Origin: Symsagittifera roscoffensis
Taxonomy: Eukaryota; Xenacoelomorpha; Acoela; Convolutidae
Direction: 5' to 3'
NCBI RefSeq assembly: GCF_963678635.1
Contig: NC_087062.1
Span: forward strand, 100,117,209 to 100,177,208
DNA length: 60,000 nucleotides
The notes beneath the pieces were generated by a model. It was not told the DNA's origin. It did no database searches and worked only from the letters and a program-made list of their open reading frames with translations. Made by a program: the position numbers and the translations under genes. How positions within the stretch are numbered: position 1 is the first letter of the stretch; every line of letters begins with the position of its first letter. Below, piece after piece: positions 56,901 to 60,000 of this stretch.

Positions 56901-59579
56901 TCAAGGCCGGTCTGCTAAATAAATCAACTGGACTCGCGGGTACCCTGTGGAGAACACTGCCAACGTCTTGCAACCCGTTGCGAAGACCACCTGACGGTCT
57001 CTTGCGATCCACCAGCGACGACGAAACTCCGATCAAAGGAGCGGTAGTGAAAGAGCTGGAGTCAAATAAACTGAAGTCTTTCAAGGCTGTCAGTCCGGAC
57101 CCCGCCAAGTTCTGGAAGGGCGCAGCGTCGAAGTACCCCATCCTCGGCCGTGTCGCGCGGAAGCTCCTACCTATTCAAGCTACAAGCGCCCATAACGAGC
57201 GTGACTTCAGCAGGGCTGGGCAAATTCGGACAGCCAAGCGTGCCCTCTTTTTTGTGGCAAAAGTCAGGCAAATCGATTTGCTAGGATCGGTTGCAGCCAA
57301 TGGACTTATTAAACTTTTTTTTTTTTAAATTTCAATTTAGATTTTGTTTGGAATATCCTGTTTTCGCTAAAAACGGGCCCGGGCTTGAAATTTTGGTTCT
57401 CCAAGTGGGTGGGGCCGAGCCCAGGTCTCAAATTCAGGCCTGGTTCCGACTCTGGCTGTAACACAAGCCATGCTAGAATGTTTCTTTAACATGTATGTGT
57501 CTCTAGAACGTAAAAAGAAGTCTCAAAAATGGATGGAAGACATGAAAACAGAAGCGATTCTCTAAAGTCAACTGAATAGCATTTCGAGTTGCCAGAGTAA
57601 AATGCAGGCCAGTTCTTCATTGGAAAACATGGTCGTCCTGAGTGTTCTGTTAATGCAGGCAGTGAGAAATGGTAGTTCTGATTTGCAGCAAATGACATCA
57701 TTCGTGGCCTGCTCAAAACTTGAGCAAATGGTTCATTAATTGAACTCCTTTCGTGTTTAAGTTTATTGGAAGGAAGTCCGGGTTTTTTTTTCTGTCCGGT
57801 GGTGACCCGGCGGGAGCTACCAGTTGATGAAAAAGAGCCATATCTACACTGTTTACTGCTTGTTAAACGGTGGCACGAAGTTCCCTGCATCTATGCGCTT
57901 CTTCTCAACTTGCTTTTGTTTTTAATGTGGAGGGGATGCATTTGAGCTGGAGATGGAATGGATATGATGTGACATGCATACATACCTAGAGTGAGGTTAG
58001 TTGAGGCGACTTTGTTGCTGGTGCTGTCCAGATGGAGCAGTCCATTGGCACACAGTCGCTCAGTCCTCACTTTGATGCTGCCCAGGAAACTCTCCAGCTG
58101 CAGATTCACCTCCACAAACGGGAAGTTCACAGCTATCCTCACATTCGACTCCCACTTAACCCGCAACTGCTGCTGCTGCTGAAGAGTGGGGCAGCTGTTG
58201 GAGGAGAAGCTACGCGAGCCCCCTCCCCCTCCCCCTCCCCCCGATCTGCTGTCACTTCCGGTCAACACGGGACTGCTCAACAGTCGCCCGCCGTACTTGA
58301 ACAAAGTGCTCTTTCGATTGGCCTGGAACCAAAAGTATGTGAATAAGACTTAAAAAAGGTCGATAATGGAATCTGAAAAACTATTGAACGATTTTTTTTT
58401 TAATTTTGCTGAATGCTTAAATGTTATCGGAAACGAAAGAAATGTGACGTCAAAGACAGTTAGGTAGCTGATAATTGTTGTTATTTTTCAATTGTCTTTC
58501 TGTGCTCTCATTTGCTATTGAATTAAGTATTCCAAGGAACGAAACATTTTGGCTACAAAATATATGAATAGAATCTAGATCGCAAAAGTATCTCTTCGCT
58601 TTTAATCACCAGAGAATTCACGGAAAGAGTCTAACGGAGAGAACTCTCGTCACACTCTGCAGCTTTTGTTTTCGCTGTTGTTGTTGTTTATTGAGCATGT
58701 AATATGTCACTTGGGTCTCGAGCAGAACCCTTGCTTTAATTCATCAGATGTAATCACAAAACAGCAATAAGACATCATCAAAAAACCGTTTCTCAGGAAA
58801 AAATATAGACAAGATGAGCATGTAGTAATCAGTGGTCACCGCCAACTAGGCGCGGATCTAGGAATTTCTCGAGGGGTGGCAGATTTTCAAAAAATTTTTG
58901 AAAATTTCGTCGACCTTTTTTTTAGGTCGACCAAATTGATTTTCTGAGCTCTCCCAAATAACTATTAGGACCTTAATTTGCCTCCAAATTTTTTGCGCCC
59001 CTCCCCCCTCAAAATTAGTATATATTGGCGCCGAAGAGCCGCCTTTAGAAAAATTTTAGATTGATCTCACAATAGTACAATGGGGGGACCCTTTGGGTGG
59101 GCAGGGGGTCAAATCCCTGAAAAGAAAACGTCCGCCCCCCCCCCCCCAAATCCGCTACTGCCACCAACCGTAATCGATGAAGGCAGTTCTGAAAAGAAAA
59201 CGTACGCCAAACCCCCCCCCCCCCCCCCTCCCAAATCCGCTACTGCCACCAACCGTAATCGATGAAGGCAGTCCTTCGTAAGTTTTGGTCGATTTTCTCT
59301 TCTGCTGAGGGGTAGAACGCCTTCTTATGTCTGCAGGCCCCTTTGCACCATCGTCCCCGCTATACCAGCCCCCCAAATCATCCCCCGCCTCCGTGTAAAA
59401 AGGAGCCGTTGCGGGATAGTCGTCCATGTCGGGGATGGAGATGTCGTCTTCCTCGGGAGCGGTGGCGGTGAATGCCCGAGTCATGAGGTTCTTGCGGTAC
59501 CAAAACTTGAGAAAAGTTCTCAGCTCGTTCAGTTTGCGAATGTCGAACTTAAAATGACATTCTCCGAAATCGACAATTA
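34867..59579 (-). CDS. BLTP1: BLTP1/KIAA1109 (tweek, lpd-3) orthologue, 3' part: 11 exons, about 895 C-terminal residues
   Basis: BLTP1 is a giant bridge-like lipid transfer protein at ER contact sites (tweek in flies, lpd-3 in worms). Exons, in order of transcription: 59579-59254, 58322-57986, 51403-51100, 49753-49550, 47718-47568, 47458-47243, 46937-46697, 42988-42755, 38916-38575, 38154-38067, 35113-34867. All have AG/GT borders, and every intron phase matches its neighbour. The joined product follows the family C-terminus: FDIRKLNELRTF, then LTLGRSEL across a splice, RGDVGWDCAQVL, DWRRHWPQVL, SSVHEWF, RPRVECDFSAVLHQPMQVA, REWTFDPSVK, WRKLG, VMDPLDSAV and a lysine-rich end. Most of the gene (usually about 5,000 residues) lies beyond the right edge. 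Single-residue runs (Gly, Gln, Asn) sit in linkers. Confidence 0.92.
35114..38066 (-). other. BLTP1 last intron with dispersed repeat copies
   Basis: Two similar about 150-bp blocks, centred near 36650-36840 and 37170-37340, share CACTTTGTATTTTATATG and GGAACATTCAGGGCTT-type sequence. A further block (35660-35830) matches, inverted, 54950-55080. No coding content. Confidence 0.6.
38067..38154 (-). CDS. BLTP1: BLTP1 exon j (88 nt)
   Basis: Acceptor TTTTTGACAG, donor CAA|GTTAGT. Encodes GAPSAMRKAPKPGD and REYNVREWTFDPSVK, the counterpart of the conserved DWREFICNTW block. Both phases fit the neighbours. Confidence 0.85.
38575..38916 (-). CDS. BLTP1: BLTP1 exon i
   Basis: Acceptor TTTGTGCTTTAG, donor AAAG|GTTAAT. 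Encodes ASLPRLETSL, then PRVECDFSAVLHQPMQVALD, a strongly conserved stretch near the BLTP1 C-terminus. Phase 1 in, 1 out. Confidence 0.92.
39533..41500 (-). pseudogene. Ty3-type integrase relic
   Basis: On the - strand: pre-integrase linker (IEYPEMLNLI, KTIRDAIRGRIPRAKE, about 41200-41330), a broken zinc finger (HHNH...CKGCLE, about 40985-41090), the core's second Asp (LHMDQASGFFS, about 40710) and the Glu block (DHRATGIVERTVGSIKNYV, about 40570-40630), then a C-terminal domain (40064-40327) and a polar tail (39533-39724). The first catalytic block is frameshifted. No RT part is found, so this is a fragment. It differs from the element 1 integrase, so it is another Ty3 lineage. Same strand as the host gene. 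Confidence 0.75.
42721..42752. repeat. (GA)n microsatellite at a splice donor
   Basis: About 13 GA repeats (CT on the gene strand) begin immediately after the GTGA of the donor of the 42755-42988 exon. Confidence 0.9.
42755..42988 (-). CDS. BLTP1: BLTP1 exon h
   Basis: Acceptor TGTGTTTGAG, phase 1, gives EGWPSSDVDSEGGG as in the family; donor CAG|GTGACT. Ends with SSVHEWFAHTLYYT, the conserved VKEWF block. A (CT)n run begins right after the donor, and a TIR element ends about 42 nt before the acceptor. Confidence 0.85.
43031..43840. mobile_element. TIR element rich in AAATCGATTT palindromes (MITE-like)
   Basis: The ends are inverted repeats: CGCACAGACAAAAATGG at 43031 and CCATTTTTGTCAGTGTG at 43821-43837 (15 of 17 match as inverted repeats). 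The inside has many copies of AATCGATTT or AAATCGATTTAAA, most densely at 43060-43210 and 43650-43815. No ORF, so non-autonomous. A clear target duplication is not seen. Confidence 0.6.
43841..46696 (-). other. BLTP1 intron remainder
   Basis: AT-rich intron. Only a faint LINE RT relic (45143-45373) can be named. Confidence 0.5.
45143..45373 (-). pseudogene. LINE RT relic (jockey/CR1-like early RT block)
   Basis: The open stretch reads FPSCLTVGKIHPILK, then LFLTTSNVFEKFSYKGI, matching the pattern FP..LK.AKI.PI.K ... SK.FEK of LINE RTs. It is too degraded and short for more. Confidence 0.45.
46697..46937 (-). CDS. BLTP1: BLTP1 exon g
   Basis: Acceptor GTGTGACAG, donor CACA|GTGAGT. Encodes VEIRGDELSVVVMEGDIRST and LSLSQPLLTF, then an Asn/Lys-rich insertion from an (AAC)n tract. 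Phase 0 in, 1 out. Confidence 0.85.
46938..47242 (-). other. BLTP1 intron between exons f and g
   Basis: 305 bp. Apart from the GA run I see nothing. Confidence 0.6.
47172..47191. repeat. (GA)n microsatellite
   Basis: A short GAGAGA run in the intron between exons f and g. Confidence 0.8.
47243..47458 (-). CDS. BLTP1: BLTP1 exon f
   Basis: Acceptor TTTGTTTCCAG, donor CAG|GTATAC. Begins LDWRRHWPQVLSQM, the conserved HWPGVL-type block, and ends in MELSGQ. Exactly 216 nt, phase 0 in and out. Confidence 0.9.
47568..47718 (-). CDS. BLTP1: BLTP1 exon e
   Basis: Acceptor TTCAACACAG, donor AAA|GTGAGC. Mostly low-complexity: a (CAG/CTG)n tract encoding QQPQQPQQQQQQ. Phase 2 in, 0 out. Confidence 0.85.
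47719..49549 (-). other. BLTP1 intron with assembly gap
   Basis: AT-rich. Contains 200 N at 48159-48358. No gene supported; the plus-strand frame at 48562-48963 is composition-driven. Confidence 0.6.
48159..48358. other. Assembly gap (200 N)
   Basis: Exactly 200 N, probably a fixed-size placeholder rather than a measured gap. Confidence 0.98.
49550..49753 (-). CDS. BLTP1: BLTP1 exon d
   Basis: Acceptor CGATAGCAG, donor CAG|GTCAGC. Encodes an Arg/Lys-rich linker and the conserved LRGDVGWDCAQVL core, then YFNTRPNNK. Phase 2 in, 2 out. Confidence 0.85.
50518..50700 (+). repeat. Dispersed repeat, copy 1
   Basis: Shares GCGGATCTAGGA at its start and AAATTGATTTTCCGAGCTCT-type sequence with 58848-59080. 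No ORF. Possibly a non-autonomous element. Confidence 0.5.
50924..50990. repeat. (TG)n microsatellite with G-rich tail
   Basis: About 17 TG repeats followed by runs of G (GGGGGGGAGGGGGGGG-like), a candidate Z-DNA or G-quadruplex segment. Confidence 0.8.
51100..51403 (-). CDS. BLTP1: BLTP1 exon c
   Basis: Acceptor TTTGTTTGCAG, donor AAG|GTCTCT. Joining to exon b restores LTLGRSEL, conserved in BLTP1. Encodes HRLHVHLAQSDCRLNYKSIP. Phase 1 in, 2 out. Confidence 0.9.
53036..54215. repeat. Duplicated intronic block, period about 848 bp
   Basis: AAGAGTCTTCACTA, TTGACGCGTAA and GCTTCTGTTTCTCCTAAGAC recur at about 53043 and 53891. The following CGCGTGAGA and GAGCTCAGCTGACAAAAAA blocks recur as well. 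Confidence 0.75.
55236..55570. repeat. Minisatellite, about 36-bp period, nine units
   Basis: Units of the form CTGGGGTCAAAAAACGGAC plus ATTTAGTTGACCCAATAA or a variant (GCAGCCAAAAA). Spacing is 34-38 bp, with two alternating linker types. Confidence 0.85.
55975..56235. repeat. Minisatellite of GCGGAATCCGC units
   Basis: About ten copies of TGTAAGCGGAATCCGCAA or shortened forms, 18-20 bp apart. The core GCGGA-A-TCCGC is an odd palindrome. Isolated copies also occur at 55740-55960. Confidence 0.8.
56590..57328 (+). pseudogene. hAT-family transposase relic
   Basis: Reading across frames: SSIKAFHCVAAFLDPTFKIF (about 56805-56870), matching the hAT AAFLDPR.K block, then KYPILGRVARKLLPIQATSA and NERDFSRAGQIRTAKRA (about 57130-57240), the C-terminal hAT dimerisation domain. 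The DDE residues further upstream are not recognisable and frames are broken. No terminal repeats located. Confidence 0.75.
57986..58322 (-). CDS. BLTP1: BLTP1 exon b
   Basis: Acceptor TGGTTCCAG, donor TAG|GTATGT. Encodes a poly-Gly run, a poly-Gln run and the conserved strand pattern around WESNVRIAVNFPFVEVNLQL. Phase 0 in, 1 out. Confidence 0.9.
58323..59253 (-). other. BLTP1 intron between exons a and b
   Basis: Contains a dispersed repeat copy (58848-59080) and the C-rich 85-bp duplication next to the donor. Confidence 0.6.
58848..59080 (+). repeat. Dispersed repeat, copy 2
   Basis: GCGGATCTAGGAATTTCTCG, then AAATTGATTTTCTGAGCTCT and a C-rich end. The same landmarks occur in the copy at 50518-50700. 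Confidence 0.5.
59106..59275. repeat. 85-bp tandem duplication with C-runs across a splice donor
   Basis: AAAAGAAAACGT, a C-run, then AAATCCGCTACTGCC and the following 25 bp occur twice, 85 bp apart. The right copy contains the exon a end and its donor; the left copy repeats them in the intron. Confidence 0.85.
59254..59579 (-). CDS. BLTP1: BLTP1 exon a
   Basis: Acceptor CTATTTTAG at 59580-81, phase 1 in. Encodes VDFGECHFKFDIRKLNELRT and an acidic linker. Donor ACG|GTTGGT at 59253, phase 0 out, is weak but is the phase-compatible choice. The last about 20 nt and the donor are duplicated 85 bp downstream. Confidence 0.8.
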
Positions 59580-60000
59580 CTAAAATAGAATGACACATTT
59601 CATAGTGGCAAAAGAAACAAACAATAACACGGTCGCTGCTGAAATTAAGCTTGGCAATAATTGTAGAATAACTTTAGTTTACTGTGTTTAGGTAGGTATG
59701 CCCGTCCTGACAAGAAATGGATTGCAATCGGTTTTATGCAGATAAAAAAGCAGACCTAAAAAATCGTTTCTAATCAAGAAAAAAATAATTTAATTTGATA
59801 CAAAAAAGTAGCTTAAAATATTAATTTCAATCCATTCTAAATCAATTTAAACCTTTTTTTGTCAACTTGTTTGGTTTTCATACGGATTTTAGTAACAGTA
59901 AAGTTGTCATGAACTGATTTAAACATTTTTCGATGAGTTTTTTTATATACTCATTTCATACAGATTTTATAAAGAGTATACTCAGACGTTCTATACTATC
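59580..60000 (-). other. BLTP1 intron, partial
   Basis: AT-rich. Apart from the tentative TIR copy I see nothing. Confidence 0.5.
59703..59870. mobile_element. Second, short copy of the 43-kb TIR element family (tentative)
   Basis: Starts CTGACAAGAAATGGATTGCA and ends AACCTTTTTTTGTCAAC, resembling the ends of the 43031-43840 element. It lies in the next BLTP1 intron, at the window edge. Confidence 0.4.

Larger units (their letters stand above)
51404..57985 (-). other. Large BLTP1 intron (6.6 kb) filled with repeats
   Basis: Holds duplicated blocks (53036-53400 and 53884-54215; 52570-52800 and 54415-54640), two minisatellites and a hAT relic. No exon is needed here: exons b and c join in phase and reproduce a conserved motif. 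Confidence 0.7.

Overview
The window is metazoan nuclear DNA. It is AT-rich and intron-rich and carries several families of eukaryotic mobile elements: an LTR retroelement, Penelope-like elements, LINEs and hAT. I cannot name the species. There are no prokaryotic operons, no CRISPR array, and no tRNA or rRNA gene that I can support. A 200-N assembly gap lies at 48159-48358.

The left part (1-14670, + strand) is the 3' part of a very large Ty3-type LTR retroelement, which runs off the left edge. It shows a Pol C-terminus (a D,D35E integrase fused to a TARG1-like macro domain), then ORF2 (an SGNH/GDSL hydrolase-like protein of about 1,570 codons), then ORF3 (about 1,400 aa, no recognisable family), a polypurine tract and a 940-bp LTR (TGT...ACA). 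No reverse transcriptase or gag is in view, so they should lie upstream. A related, older element lies tail-to-tail on the - strand (about 14.7-17.24 kb). It keeps the ORF3 C-terminus with two in-frame stops and is cut by a 5'-truncated Penelope-like element (17.25-18.64 kb) whose reverse transcriptase carries a PHD-type zinc finger between motifs B and C. A solo LTR of the first family sits at 19273-20186.

From 20.5 to 28.5 kb there are three head-to-tail units of a decayed LINE (- strand) whose 5' ends are fused to the 3' coding end of a Penelope-like element. From 29.3 to 34.9 kb there are two independent tandem duplications, of about 557 bp and about 1.7-1.95 kb. The second reaches the stop codon of the host gene.

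The right part (34867-59579, - strand) is the 3' end of a conserved host gene, the BLTP1/KIAA1109/tweek/lpd-3 orthologue (bridge-like lipid transfer protein). Eleven exons can be placed with matching splice phases and encode about 895 C-terminal residues including the stop-proximal lysine tail. Its introns hold a Ty3 integrase relic, a hAT transposase relic, a LINE RT relic, a TIR element packed with AAATCGATTT palindromes, minisatellites and dispersed repeats. Several repeats touch splice sites.

The candidate for an undescribed system is the giant retroelement with macro-domain, SGNH-hydrolase and ORF3 accessory modules. Next is the Penelope-like RT with an embedded PHD finger.
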